From Latrodectus hesperus (lineage: Eukaryota; Arthropoda; Arachnida; Araneae; Theridiidae): 64,000 bases of DNA. The translations under genes were made by a program, and so were the position numbers. Shown here in pieces: positions 1 through 11,881 of the stretch (position 1 is the stretch's first letter; every line of letters begins with the position of its first letter). Where the stretch lies: NCBI GenBank assembly GCA_037975125.1, contig JAJQOW010000210.1, positions 62,001 to 126,000 of the forward strand. The letters run 5' to 3'. A model generated the notes under the pieces. The model was not told the DNA's origin, did no database searches, and saw only the letters and a program-made list of their open reading frames with translations.

Positions 1-256
1 CTCTAGAACTCACCCCGAGCTGACTTGCAACTCTACTGGAAGAGCTACAGGAAGAGCTGCAGTACGCTCTATGACGTTGGTCTTGTTACAGTGTAGGTTT
101 GGTCTACGGAATAAAAGTTCAAATCGTTGACCTCTTCCTTTGTCTAAATTTGGCTTGACGGACGCGGTTGAATTTACCTTGCTGTAGTAGTAAAGTTCAC
201 TTCAGTTTTGCAAGGCGTCATTCTCGCGTGTCCTGTGTGACTGCATGTGATGCCGC

Positions 257-435
257 TATCCTCTGGATCAAAGTTTATCACATTGATTGCGCACACACAC
301 TTGCTTGTAGTTTTTCATAGCATGTTGATCATTGATCGTCTGAGAAACCACAACGATCAATGATCAACATGCTATGAAAAACTACAAGCAAGTGTGTGTG
401 CGCAATCAATGTGATAAACTTTGATCCAGAGGATA
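257..435. repeat. Perfect long inverted repeat (83-bp arms, 13-nt loop)
   Basis: Bases 257-339 are the exact reverse complement of 353-435, checked base by base, with loop 340-352. Each arm includes a CA/GT run (291-300 and 392-400). Pairing stops abruptly at 256/436 and 340/352. No coding potential is seen. Perfect arms mean it is either very recent (a fold-back insertion or a templated inverted duplication) or an artefact of a self-priming read or assembly fold-back. It lies upstream of the first visible transporter exon. Confidence 0.95.
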
Positions 436-1051
436 ATTTGTGTGTTCGGTTCTTACAACCAGAGGAAGTATTTGTTGTCGTTCGGGATTCATTTTAAACC
501 ATAATTCGATAAAACTAGATCTCGCATGTAATATGTGACTCTGGAGACACAAAATACGACAAACCCAATATGTTTATTCTTTTGGAGAAATTACAACACA
601 GTGTATAATTCACGTAACATAAATACGTTTAACAATCCAAGTTTCATAGTAAATTTAAAAATTTAATTTTAATTTTTGTCCTTCTCTATTTAAAATTTCT
701 CTAAATTTATGAAACCCATGAATTTAATTTTGTTTTTCACTCCGTTAAATTTGTCTATAACAACTGTAATAAGGTAGTTGACATTTATCCTTTTCCTAAA
801 ATTGTAATTCATTTAATTTATATAACTATTCATATTATATTAATTACTTAAGCTAAATTTGGATTATTCATATAATTTCCCAGTAAAATCTTCATCATTA
901 TTTACTTAATTTTCCACTGAAAAAAGGTGACACATTTAAGCATATTATTTTATTTAATGCGATGACATGTTTCAATTTATAAAACGATATTTGACTGTTT
1001 ATTTTTAAATTCAACAAGATGTAATGAACTTAGGAACACTCTTCGTTGCAG
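436..1051. other. AT-rich non-coding sequence, intron upstream of first visible exon
   Basis: No coding segment or recognisable repeat is seen here. It ends in the acceptor CTTCGTTGCAG at 1041-1051. Because the first visible exon starts in the second transmembrane segment of the transporter, this stretch is best read as the end of an intron whose 5' exon lies outside the window. Confidence 0.5.
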
Positions 1052-1155
1052 TGGAACTTGGTTTGCGACGACGAATACTATCAGAGCCTCATCGTCACTT
1101 TCGTTTTTGTAGGGGTGGTCATTGGCACTCCCATCTACGGCATATTTACAGACAA
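1052..1155 (+). CDS. SLC22-like transporter, exon A (helix 2)
   Basis: The acceptor is CTTCGTTGCAG and the donor is AA|GTAAGC. Translation starts WNLVCDDEYYQSLIVTF and ends ...GIFTDK, with the final codon split AA|G. The WNLVCD segment is the conserved entry to helix 2 in SLC22 proteins, and the glycine-rich stretch FVGVVIGTPIYG is helix 2. It begins in phase 0, so the preceding exon, not in this window, should end on a codon boundary. Confidence 0.9.
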
Positions 1156-1898
1156 GTAAGCAAATTATTCTTTCTTTACAGAGAAGTAGACAAATTATAC
1201 CACGTTGAGTGACTAATAAGAGTAAATCTCCCTCTAAAAACAAAAAGTCATTTCTAAATTGTCAAACATCAAACAAATATTTTGATATGAAGAAAGAGTA
1301 GCCTTTAATTGGCTTATTTTTCACTTCGAATTCTGTTTCATGTTTTAACCTTTTGAAACAATATTTTGGGATTTACATAGCTGCTGTTTTGTTTTTCATG
1401 ACTATTCAGATTGAAACACGTGACGCAAATAAATATTTTATTAGAATTTTTGGTTTTAAGTGTTTTGTTCCCAACAAGCATTAATATACTTTGCATGTTA
1501 TTCAGCCTAATCTCTTATGAATATTCTCTTAAAACGTATTGCCATTAAAAATCATAATATATTATTTGGTTTGCGTTTTCACTGTCAGTCATATTTCTTG
1601 TGTTTTGATGTATTCTGCTATAGAACTATTTATTTAAAAGGCGATATTTTTATAGTATGACTTGTTTTTCTTGTAACAATAGAATTATGTTTTCTTCAGT
1701 AGCCATTGAATCCCAAATTACAGATTTCACGATCCTTTTTCGACTGACAATGTTAGCTCAGTCATAAGTATTTGTACATATTAAATTATTAGATTAATCA
1801 ATATAAATTATAATTGGTATCATGAGCAATATTTATTCACATAGGTTACATTTCCTATTTGGTGAACAATTTTGCTTACAATAATATTCGTTACTTCT

Positions 1899-2255
1899 CC
1901 AATAGCCACAGAAATTCATACAATAACAGTCACGATACACTTTTTACGAAAATGTAGTACTTGAGCTCATGATTGTTCGAATGGAGAGTGCTAATTTGAA
2001 ACACAACAGTTCTGTTTGAGAAAACACTTTCCTAATAATAGCATTATTTTCCCCAATAGCCATTGAAACTCATATAATAACAGTCACGACACTTTTTATG
2101 AAAATGTAGTACTTGAGCTCATGATTGTTCGAATGGAGAGTGCTAATTTAAAAGACAACAGTTCTGTTTGAGAAAACACTTTCCTAATAATAGCATTATT
2201 TTTCCCAATAGCCATTGAAACTCGTACAATAACAGTCACGATACATTTTCAATTT
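1899..2255. repeat. Tandem repeat, unit about 152-154 bp, 2.3 copies
   Basis: The phrase CCAATAGCCA starts at 1899, 2053 and 2205, each followed by the same run (TTCATACAATAACAGTCACG, then TGTAGTACTTGAGCTCATGA, then GAGAAAACACTTTCCTAATA). Units 1 and 2 differ by only a few substitutions and small indels; unit 3 is cut off after about 50 bases. A short phrase TCATAATAATCTATTCATTAA repeats again just downstream (2262-2313). Intronic, non-coding. Confidence 0.9.
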
Positions 2256-3689
2256 TTAGTCATAATAATCTATTCATTAAGTCATAATAATCTATTCATT
2301 AATCTATTCATTAAGCGTTCTATTGAAAAATGACCTGTACTCATTCTGCATTCCATTACAAAAATGTTTTTTAATAAATACTTCTTAGTAAGCTACTGTC
2401 CTTGTAATTTTATAATATTATTTCTCTAACAAAATAAAATTAATAAGGTGGTACTTTCTTAGAAATGTTGTGTAAATTAATAAATTAAGAATATTTTGAT
2501 TTGAAGACTGATATTATCAGTAATGATGATTTTTCTGACTATCAATCATACTATTACAAGTATGAACAGGTCAACCAACACTGCAATAGTGTGCGTTATT
2601 AGCGTGCGTTATAATACACTTTTCGTTCGTGATCACAGATCGCAGAAATTTCAACTTTACGACAATCGATTGAATTCATATTGAAACAGTGAGTAATCAG
2701 CACCATTTAGATGATGGAATGAGGTGGTGAACTGTAAAAAGGCTCGAAGCAAGCCAGTCTCAAGCCTACACATGTAGACAGTTCAATTTAATGCCCAACG
2801 TCGTATCGGAAACAGACACATTTTTCCCTTGCTCACACATTTTTCCCTTGCTGAAAGTCCCTTTTTTATTTAATTCAATTACCCACCCACGCCCTTTTGA
2901 CGAAATAGAATGCCCTAACGTAGAATTCGAAGGAGAGCAGTTTTTCAGGAAGACAGCGAGGGAAGGAAGCAGAAGTAACGACGTGGGCAGAAGGAGTGAC
3001 AAGAAAAGGCTGAAACACACTCCACTAAAAAAGGAATGTTGGTTAACCAAGTCTGACGTTCTATTAGAATCTATAAACAGTTAAATCAGCAATTAAAAAT
3101 AATAAATCCAATGAGTTTTAAAAATTACGAGAGAAGAAGAAGTTGCACTACAAGTCCAGACGAAGAAAACTACGCTGAAAGAATAAACAGACAGGTTTTA
3201 GAAGCCCTCAAAATAGACCGGCATAGTACCCGAACTTGTCTTATGTAAGTTCATTTTTTTTTTAAATTTATGTTACCAGTCAGTAGTTTTTTTTTAACGT
3301 GGTACCACCAATTTTATAACTTTAAACTATGATTATGACTTCTAGTGTAAATTATGAACTCCACGTGAGTGCTTAATCGTGTTGTTTAGTAAAGTTTAAA
3401 TATTTGAAATAATAATATTAGTAACTGAGTTTTTATGTGTGTAAATAGTTTGTAATTTTATGATTGAATCAAAAGAAATTTTTAATGATAAAAACAAAGC
3501 CAGTTTCTGCTTCTAATTTTCAGGTTTGAATCTGCGTAGAAAAAAATAATAAATACACAACGCAATGTTAAAAAATAACATTATTTAAATTTAAAATATT
3601 ATTTCTCAAAGGCAAATAATAACGGTAATTAAATGTACAACAGAGGGTTGTTTGCACGAAGACTGCAATTTACATTCCGCTTACTTCCA

Positions 3690-4050
3690 GGCTAGCTTAT
3701 CCGTGTAGCGTGTTGCAGAGAGGCTAGAGATTGGAGTATGGGCCAGTGGGCAGCCGTTCTCTTCACTGAAGAATCCCAGTTGAGCCTAACCATAGATTCC
3801 CAACAAACAATCAGATGGAGAGATACTACCTGCCCTCCACGAAATCGACCACATGGCGGTGGAGGCTTAAGGATGTGGTCGGGCAATATGTTAAATGGCC
3901 ACACAACTTGGAGGATATTCGCCAGATGGATCCTTAGAGCATATCTAAGATGCTCTGAGAAGGGCAATTGCAACTCGCAAACCCTTACGGGAATCCTACA
4001 GCTTTGCTGAACGAGAGGGACCAATTGCTTCTGCAAATCATAAATTTCCA
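3690..4050 (+). pseudogene. Tc1-type transposase fragment, internally deleted
   Basis: Translation from 3738 reads MGQWAAVLFTEESQLSLTID, then IRWRD and later HGGGGLRMWSGNMLNG. In Tc1-like transposases these are the W-x-x-VLFTDES-x-FSL block around an acidic catalytic position and the GGGGLMVW block. After WRIFARW the text jumps to a C-terminal phrase (LRRAIATRKPL in another frame, 3950-4000). The segment with the second and third catalytic acids is therefore missing. No terminal inverted repeats could be delimited. An inactive relic in the first visible intron. Confidence 0.75.
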
Positions 4051-5917
4051 TAGTTTCAGTATGAAATCACGATGCCTGTATATCTGCTACAGGGTACCAC
4101 TCACAGCCCTTATATATTAAAATATTAATTATGTCTTTACATAATATACTCCCTATATTATTTCATTCATTATATACCCCCTATAACTATTTTATTACCT
4201 ATAACTATTTTATTAGCTATAATATATTATTATTATTTTCTTAGCTATAAAGACATATTAAAAATAAAAAAATATTCTCATATTCAAAAAATTGAAAAAT
4301 ATATGTCGTATTTTTCCTTAGACACATAAAACATTTTTAGTTTTATTTTTACATTATTTTAGTCATATTATTACATTTTACGCTTCCATATATTACATTG
4401 TTTTCAAATATTTCACTGTATTTGTCTTTTTGATTATATAACTGATGCAAAATGTTACATTAGAAAAAAGAAGTTATTTAAATAACTCTAATTACAATAA
4501 GTTACTAGAAATGAATATGCACGAAATGTATTATCTTGTAGTAACTCGAACTTCTCTCCAATTAACTATAATTTCCTGATTAGCTTGGACCCGATTTTGA
4601 TATTTTTGACTTTGAATGCTGTATGTAGATATTATGTGCTTGTTTCCTACAGATATATAATGATACTAAATGGAAATAATTTAATAGATTCGTTTATCCG
4701 CAACTCATGAAATTTTAACACTATAGTTTTAATTCTTCAGCTGAAAATGATATATATATAAAACAAAAGTGAAAAAAATCATTAATGCCTGAGATTAATA
4801 CTTTGAGTGATCTTCAACTTTAAATTTAAAGAAAATATGAAAATTCTTATCAGTGGAACGTGTCAATTTATTCAAAAATAAGCTCTTACCCATACAATTG
4901 AATTATTGAAATAATTTTTAAAATCAATTACTTCTTATCAATGCAGATATAAATATTACTAAGGGTTTCTCATGGTATTCAGTTTTATAATAGTTTTTAA
5001 TATAAAATTTCACTTACTATATACATATAAAGTATGTATTATTTAATGACTCGATTCTGTCTTGTAAATGAAAACCTGTATAATATTTTACCAGGTTAAT
5101 AGAAAAATTTATGCTTGTATATGCAATACAAATCAAGCGAAACAAATATGAATGATTACCGGATTTAATTGAAAATAGAGATAAGAAAAGGGTTTGCATA
5201 TAAATTTAGATTACACATTTAAAATAAAAATCAATTTTTGTTATTTTACAGTGTGTTAGAAGTGTTTATTCGCCCTACAAAAATCAGAAAAAGTAACCCC
5301 ACAAATCTGTTACCAGTTTAATACCATGCGAAAAAAGAATCTTTATTATTACATAATAAACAATTATTGCCATTTAAATTTAATCATTTTAATAATTCGT
5401 ATGGAGAAATTTGGTGTGGGAAATGTTATCTTTTACAGGTGCTTATATAGTTTATATGGCATAAAAATAGGAATGTATATGTACGTGTCCAGTCAAAATA
5501 GAAGTGAGCGTGAATATTTTGTGCTTCCGGCAACTTAATTATTGATCAAATGAATAAGATTACAAACAAGTACATACAGGCAGTAAGCTCTTCAATTGAA
5601 ACTATCATTTTTTTATAATTACTAATTAATCTATTCCCATTAACATATTTATTGATGATTAAACCAAATACAAATATAACAGGGCAACGATAGAGCGTAA
5701 GTGTCGCTGTAGCATTTGTCACCATCGTCTTTTTAAAAAGTGTTTGTTGTTGTTTTTAAAAAGTAAATTACACAATGAATTATCTCAAATTAATCACTCG
5801 ATTCGATTACCATTCGTTACAAAATATATGCAATAGATTCTAGAAATTCCCAATATCAAGTTTTAATTCCAAAATCAAATGAATTTATGATAAATACATT
5901 TGTTCATTTCACTGTAG

Positions 5918-6072
5918 GTGTGGGAGGAAACCAACGTTCCTCTTCTTGGCGTCCTTGGTGAGCATAGCCGAAATGATATCGGCTTTCTGTCCAGATTTTA
6001 CACTATTTCTTGTCATGAGAGTGATCATCGGAAGCACCATGTCCACACTATACGCTCTTGGCTACATCATTG
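5918..6072 (+). CDS. SLC22-like transporter, exon B (helices 3-4)
   Basis: The acceptor is TTTCACTGTAG and the donor is ATTG|GTGAGC. The split codon AA|G is completed to give DK-CGRKPTFLFLASLV, the MFS loop 2-3 signature (D-x-x-GRK), followed by helix 3 and MRVIIGSTMSTLYALGYIIG of helix 4. A (TA)n tract starts only about 100 bases after the donor. Confidence 0.93.
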
Positions 6073-6169
6073 GTGAGCAGCCTTCAAACTTAGAGATTTT
6101 GATTAATTTACCAACAATATTTTACACTATAAAGTATATTTATGCCATTTTCTCTCTCTCTCTACTCTC

Positions 6170-6173
<4 letters not shown>

Positions 6174-6239
<66 letters not shown>
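6174..6239. repeat. (TA)n microsatellite
   Basis: About 33 uninterrupted TA units preceded by a short CT-rich run (6151-6172), just inside the intron after exon B. Open frames through it that encode Ile-Tyr repeats are meaningless. Confidence 0.95.
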
Positions 6240-6240
<1 letters not shown>

Positions 6241-7777
6241 GGTAACCAAGGTGTAAGAATAGTCCCATTGCATCTCAATGCATGTCTTAAGAGGTGACAA
6301 AAATAGGGTTGGGTTGGGCGTAGGGTAAACTACCCTACCTCGTAAAATAACTCTGTTTCGAAACCTATACAGAATGATAAAACAGGTTTCTAAAGATACT
6401 GAAAGTTGGGAACTGGCAAAGTGTCGCTCTGTACAGACTGGGCTGGAAAAGGCGTACTGTAAAGACAGCTAAGACCTGTATTGGGTTGTTACGCTATATA
6501 TAAATTCATAAATTCATGTTTTTTTAATTTTGTGAATGCGAGTTTTAAATTTAAGATTGGGTCCTTTGTAACCAAGTGGATATAGAAATCTAATATGAAA
6601 TAAAAGTAAATTTTTTATCTAGTTATTTCAATGAATTTGTAAAATAATTGCAATGTTTATTTCCTCTCCTCTGAAAAAAATGATTAAAGTGTGAAATTTT
6701 TTTATTATTTATCGAGGTTACCTAAATTCAATCTGAGATTTTTAGCATAAAATTTCAAAGTCTCTCAATGCATTTTCGTAATGAAAATGGTGACGGGATA
6801 ATACGTAATTACCATATATACTATATATAATTGTATATGTCTATATACATACATACATGCATGCATACTAATATATACATATATAAAGTAAATGTTTAGT
6901 TATTAGAGCTTTTATTACAGTATTGCGTTAGTAAAAATATCTGAGTAGCAAAGAGAGTGCAAAACAGCGTTAAAAGATATAACATACACTTTAGATTATA
7001 TTTTCTTGCCACGGTTTGTCAATTCTAAACCACAGATTCAAGAATTCTTACTTTAAGTGTTAGCATTCTTCAAAGAACCTTTGCCTTATTTGTCTCTAAT
7101 TATATTATCTTGGTACGGGAATTCTTTGTTGAGTGTCAATCTCACTTTTCAATAAAATTTAAATCATGGCATCAAGCAAGCCAATCTATTTTGTGGATAT
7201 ATTTATTTTTTAAACTATTCAATAATAAAAGTCACTGTTCATTTTCTTTCATTGGTTTCCATAAAACAAAGTTTTACTTTATGAAATAAATGCACATTGA
7301 GGAGTAACAATATCAGCATCAATTTCCGGTACAGGAAAAGCTTTGTTTTATCTACATTCATCAAAATTCGTTAACATAACTATCCTAAAGATCTGTTTAA
7401 ACGACTCTTACTAAAGAGTAAATATTATCATTAATAACGTCTCCCGTTTGCTACATAATCGTAAATGATGCTATAGTTTGGCATTTAGAATTAGTATGCA
7501 GCATTAAGGTCGAGGGATTGATTGACAATATGAAGATATTCAGCTGTACTTAATCTGAATACCCATCGTATAAATGCCGTGAACATTTGATTGGGAATGT
7601 TAATTGCTGTTTGATTTGGATATATTTACGCCACCGCAGTGATAACTGGTTAATTCTTTTTTATATAGAGGGCTACTAAATTTTATTATATCTAACATAT
7701 TTGTCTTCTCCTTAGAAGGCTTTCCAAGTTTGTAAAACACACGATTGCTTGATAGATGTATATATATATATATATAT

Positions 7778-7833
<56 letters not shown>

Positions 7834-7843
7834 ATATAATATA

Positions 7844-7894
<51 letters not shown>

Positions 7895-8332
7895 TATATA
7901 TATATAATATATATATATATATAGATAGATAGATAGATAGATAGATATATTAATTGTAGATGATTAGATGTATCCAATTATTAAAATTTGTTATCAAATT
8001 CAACTTTTGGGAAAATGACTTTGAAGCAACATAGCTAAGTGTGTTAATTATTTTTCCAAAACATTCCATATATTAAATCAAACAAGTATGATAATCTTAA
8101 ATTAAGAGAAAATATAATTTAAAATTAGTTTATAAAATATATTCCAGAAATTTTTCTTTAACATCTATTTAAAAATTAATACATAACAAGTAACCTCTTT
8201 TTAATAATTGTTTTTCATTAATATCAAATAGTAAATATTTTTTATTCGATGTGATTCGATATTTATATTTACTGCACTTGTTAAAATGTCTTCTTATGCA
8301 TAAATAAGCTGTGAATCTTTTTTTTCTTTCAG
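6240..8332 (+). other. Intron of SLC22-like gene (remainder)
   Basis: AT-rich intronic sequence ending in the acceptor TTTTTTTCTTTCAG (8319-8332). Apart from the microsatellite block at 7758-7950 no supported feature is seen. A moderately GC-richer patch at 6290-6490 (GGGTTGGGTTGGGCGTAGGG) may be a fragment of a dispersed repeat but cannot be assigned. Confidence 0.6.
7758..7950. repeat. Compound microsatellite (TA)n / (ATAAT)n / (GATA)n
   Basis: TA repeats (7758-7825) run into about five ATAAT units (7826-7852), more TA, and finally a six-unit GATA run (7921-7946). Such adjacent motif switches are typical of replication slippage. The frames through it are low-complexity and not genes. Confidence 0.93.
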
Positions 8333-8501
8333 TTTTGGAATTAGTGAGATCCGATCTAAGAGCGAGAGTGAACGCCATATCCACCAACTTCTGGAGTTGG
8401 GGCTCTTGTCTGCTGGCCCTCGTAGCATATTTGACAAGAAGCTGGGTCTATCTCAGCATTGTGATGTCAATTGCTGCGGGCTGCCTCCTCATGTACTTCA
8501 G
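8333..8501 (+). CDS. SLC22-like transporter, exon C (helices 5-6)
   Basis: The acceptor is TTTCTTTCAG and the donor is TTCAG|GTAATG. The split G|TT codon gives V, then LELVRSDLRARVNAISTNFW, matching the SLC22 segment E-x-x-x-x-x-x-R after helix 4. Helix 5 follows (SWGSCLLALVAYL), then RSWVYLSIVMSIAAG and LLMYF of helix 6. It ends in phase 2 (AG|A, Arg). Confidence 0.93.
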
Positions 8502-10067
8502 GTAATGTACATGAACCTTGAATAGTTTACTTTCCACCAGATAAATTGCAATGAACGTACTCCGAACAGAACGCTGGTGTTCAATGCAGAAATAAAAATA
8601 AGGAATGAAATGATGAAATTAAATAGCAGAGTTGCAAATATTTTATCTATCCATAAATTAATAAAAAAGCAAATTATTATTTTTTTTCGCAAATTTCCAT
8701 CACTGAATTTACAAAATATATTGTTCTACGAATTGGTCAATACACAGTATGTTTGTAAGTTTTTGAAACATAAATAAGTTTGTGACAGTTGTTCTCATTA
8801 TAGCAAAGAAACAAATTTGTGTTATTCTGGTATTGTCAGTGAGACAAAATGTTTTTAAGTCTGCATCATATGGATAACATTTATACGACCATGATATACA
8901 ACAAGGCCACCATATAAATAACTTTTTATATAATTGCTATACATATGTATCTTTGGAATGTTTAATAACTTCAGTGTAAAAAGATTAAAGTTATAAATGA
9001 ATAATTTTGGGATATAGCTTACACACAGTATTGTGATTCATAAATACACTCTTTTGTAGGAAAAGATAAACAAAACGAAAGCTATACTTTTAAAATAATT
9101 CTTCTATTTTGAGATTCGGCATGCAGATTTCTGTATATGAAGTATGCAATTGATAAAATTTTAAAATTTATTGAACATTGTTTTTGGTTATATCTCTCCT
9201 TTCTACTGACCATTGGATTGGAATAAAACCAGTAATAACAGGTAAGAATTTATTCTTTATTCTTCTTCATCGAGATATAACATAAAATAATATTATCGTC
9301 AACTTTGAACTTAGACTTACAGTCGGATTGAGGGAGGCTAAATGAATAAATCAAGCAATAGGTCGTTGCACGTACTTGTATGCGCATTATTGGCAAAAAT
9401 GTTTAGTAAGACCAACTTAGCAAAATAAAAGTTTTGGAAGGCCAAAATTCTCAAATGAGAACTAATATAAAATGATTTTTACATGGACGTTTATAGAATG
9501 TGACTGGAAAATCTAGAGTACATCGTTTTCGTTGTCCAAGATACAATAATCTGTTCCACATAATCGATGTACCTTCCACCATCTGAAGATATTTGGTTGA
9601 CACGATTTTATCCTCACTTAAAACAAGTACCTAAACATTGAAAAATCTATTGCAGTGGTATCGTATTATGTGGATAGACTACAAATCTCAGTGATCAGCC
9701 TTGAATCATATTTCTACCATGAAGGAGACATTCGTGCACAGAATGTCTGAGGCCAATCTTTGTATTATGGAGGCATGTGGCCATTATTATCGTTACGAGA
9801 TACTTTCTTCTCACACACAAAATCAAGTAATTTCTAATCATTTTGAATACAAATTTACCAACTGAATGATAGACTATTGAATTCACCCAGATGCCCACAG
9901 CTTTCGCGTCTCACCATATTTTTACGTTCCTTTCACAGATTTATATTGACAAATATATTTTAATTCTGGTGTATTTAAGGAGTTCATTATTGCTGAGACC
10001 TATCTATTACTATACAAAGTTTCAATATATTTATAAATATTAAAAGAAAATAATTTTTAACTTCCAG
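8502..10067 (+). other. Intron of SLC22-like gene
   Basis: 1.57 kb of AT-rich sequence with no repeat or gene that I can support. It ends in TTTTTAACTTCCAG; a second CTTCCAG lies at 10072-10078, but only the first gives the conserved ILPESP reading. Confidence 0.75.
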
Positions 10068-10195
10068 AATACTTCCAGAATCCCCCAGTTGGCTGATATC
10101 TCAGGAAAGGTATGAGGAAGCCGCTGTCATCCTGGAAAGAATAAGCAAAAATGAATGGTAAAACACCACCAGATCAGCTGATGCAGAATATTCAG
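10068..10195 (+). CDS. SLC22-like transporter, exon D (PESPSWL loop), carries a 1-nt frameshift
   Basis: It opens with ILPESPSWLISQERYEEAAV, the hallmark PESPRWL-type motif after helix 6, then ILERISK. The written sequence has five A (10147-10151) and reads on into N-E-W-stop. With four A it reads KMNGKTPPDQLMQNIQ, the expected SLC22 cytoplasmic loop, and joins the next exon in phase 0. Exon length is 128, where 127 is needed. Either the allele or assembly carries a homopolymer insertion, or the gene is newly broken. The in-exon GTAAAA at 10158 does not rescue the frame. Confidence 0.88.
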
Positions 10196-11774
10196 GTAAT
10201 ATATATATAGTTTATGGCATGTTTTTATTTGATAAATTAACTTAAAATAGCATTTCTTAGATTAATCATGAAATTGATACTATGAACCTAATATGAATTT
10301 CCATGATTAATTGCTACTTTTCTCTTATTAATTGCACAGATAGTTAAATTACGTTAATTGATTACCTGCATCGTGTGTAAACTAGGAACCTATACGTAAA
10401 TAATATGCTTATAAAACAATTTAGTCAATTTGAACTTAATAATTATATCAGCGAAAGAAACAAATAAACAGATTGAAAGAAATGTAGCAGATTTAAAGTT
10501 AAGGTTAAACGTGATGTATCTCTATATACTTGATTTAAAAAATGGAAGGTTCCTCACATGAGTTGAATTTTTTAAGTATAAAAGAAAACTTCAAATAGTT
10601 TTCACATAAACACAAGTATTTATTTTACTTTTCTATACATCTTAGCTGCATAAAACTGATCAATTTCTACTTTTCTTGTGTGTGCTCGCGCACAGTTTTA
10701 ACCGCATTATTTATCTTTCTTTAAAAGTTTGTAATTTCAAGCAACAAGACTGTTCATATGATAGAAATAAATATAATTATTTATTATATCAACTTATAAT
10801 ATGCAATTTGAGAATGCTTTGTATAATATTTTGATTTCCAAATTCGGCTTTGAAAATACATCATGGATCATATTTAGTATTAAATGAGTATGGTAGTGTT
10901 GGGAATTATACGGAATCAAATAAATTGTACTGAAAATTAAAATATTATTTGACCGTAATTGTAAGCAAAATTGAAATTTAATTCAAAAACTTGAAATAAT
11001 ACTAAAAAATAATAAAACAACTGACAAATAAATCAAAAAAAATCTACGGAAAATGTTTTATTCAGTATTATGACAGTTTTGGTGAATTTCAATGTTTTTA
11101 AAGTAATTTGCTTATGCACAGTTATTCTTAAGATCTATGTGTACATCCTTTTTAATACTGCATACTGAATAGCTAAAAATCTCAATGTTGTTTCTTGAAT
11201 ACCAAAAGCATATTGCCTTTTGAGAGAGTTTTAGACAGAAATTATGTAAATCATATACAAAAAAATTACTAAACGCAAATTAAATATATTTTTGTACATA
11301 CCTAGATCCCTTTTTCAAGAAGAAACGGAAATAATATATCATTCTTTTCTGTTACTCAACGATGGTCGATATTAATACTGGGATTTTTTTTTTCGGTAGA
11401 GTTTCCATTTGTGTGTAAATCCCACAACTATTAAGAGTTCAAAATAAATAATCGCTGCATTTAGTTAAATGCCCACAAGCTTGTTGTAACAATCTGATCC
11501 CTAACCTCTATGGCTATCTGCTAATTAACATTATTTTTGAAAAGGTTATAATGTGCGATTAATTTTGTTATTATATGACGCGCAATGCTACAGAAAAATA
11601 TGCGCTCTATTTTAACATATTTTTTTTAAAATGTGGTCCATATTCAACATATTTATTAAGTAATATAAAATCGAAATAAATTTAATAAAGATTGTTATAA
11701 GAGTAATAATCATTATCACATCTCACAGTAATCAATGCAACAAATTAATAATAAAATGCATATGTTGTTTCCAG
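10196..11774 (+). other. Intron of SLC22-like gene
   Basis: 1.58 kb, AT-rich, from GTAATA to acceptor TTGTTTCCAG. No supported repeat or gene. A short TGTGTGTGCTCGCGC patch at 10677-10692 is unremarkable. Confidence 0.75.
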
Positions 11775-11881
11775 AATTTAGGAAAAAAACAGAAACAAAC
11801 CGTGACTGAAAAGAGTTCACCAATGGATTTCCTGCGATATCCGAATCTAAGAAAAAGGTTTTTTCTCGTCATGCTTGGTTG
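11775..11881 (+). CDS. SLC22-like transporter, exon E (loop 6-7, start of helix 7)
   Basis: Phase 0 start after TTTCCAG. The protein is a lysine-rich loop (LGKKQKQTVTEKSS) followed by MDFLRYPNLRKRFFLVMLGW, the conserved LFRxPxLRR-type entry to helix 7. The donor is TG|GTAAGT, splitting the Trp codon. Confidence 0.9.

Larger units (their letters stand above)
1156..5917 (+). other. Intron of SLC22-like gene
   Basis: A 4.8-kb intron from donor GTAAGC to acceptor TTCACTGTAG. It contains the tandem repeat at 1899-2255 and the Tc1 fragment at 3690-4050, both listed separately. The rest (1156-1898, 2320-3690, 4060-5917) is AT-rich and shows no supported gene. Short (TA) runs such as 4750-4759 are minor. 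At 2820-2855 a 17-base phrase, TTTTTCCCTTGCTCACA, is partly repeated in tandem. Confidence 0.8.

Noticed and set aside
1..256. Missing first exon(s) of the transporter at the left edge
   Set aside because: No frame in 1-1051 shows the helix 1 or cysteine-rich extracellular loop pattern, and no convincing exon with a phase-0 donor was found.
2766..3084. Overlapping frames on both strands of about 95 codons
   Set aside because: No domain or composition typical of a protein; two overlapping open frames on opposite strands are expected in this less AT-rich patch.
3111..3244. Small frame MSFKNYERRRSCTTSPDEEN... ending at a strong donor-like TAT|GTAAGTT
   Set aside because: It has a good ATG and splice donor, but no recognisable family, no partner exon, and it lies inside the transporter intron on the same strand. 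Too little to call a gene.
7600..7977. Frame rich in Ile-Tyr repeats
   Set aside because: It is translation of the TA/ATAAT/GATA microsatellite; the same applies to frames at 5946-6245 (after the exon), 24258-24530 and 53645-53877.
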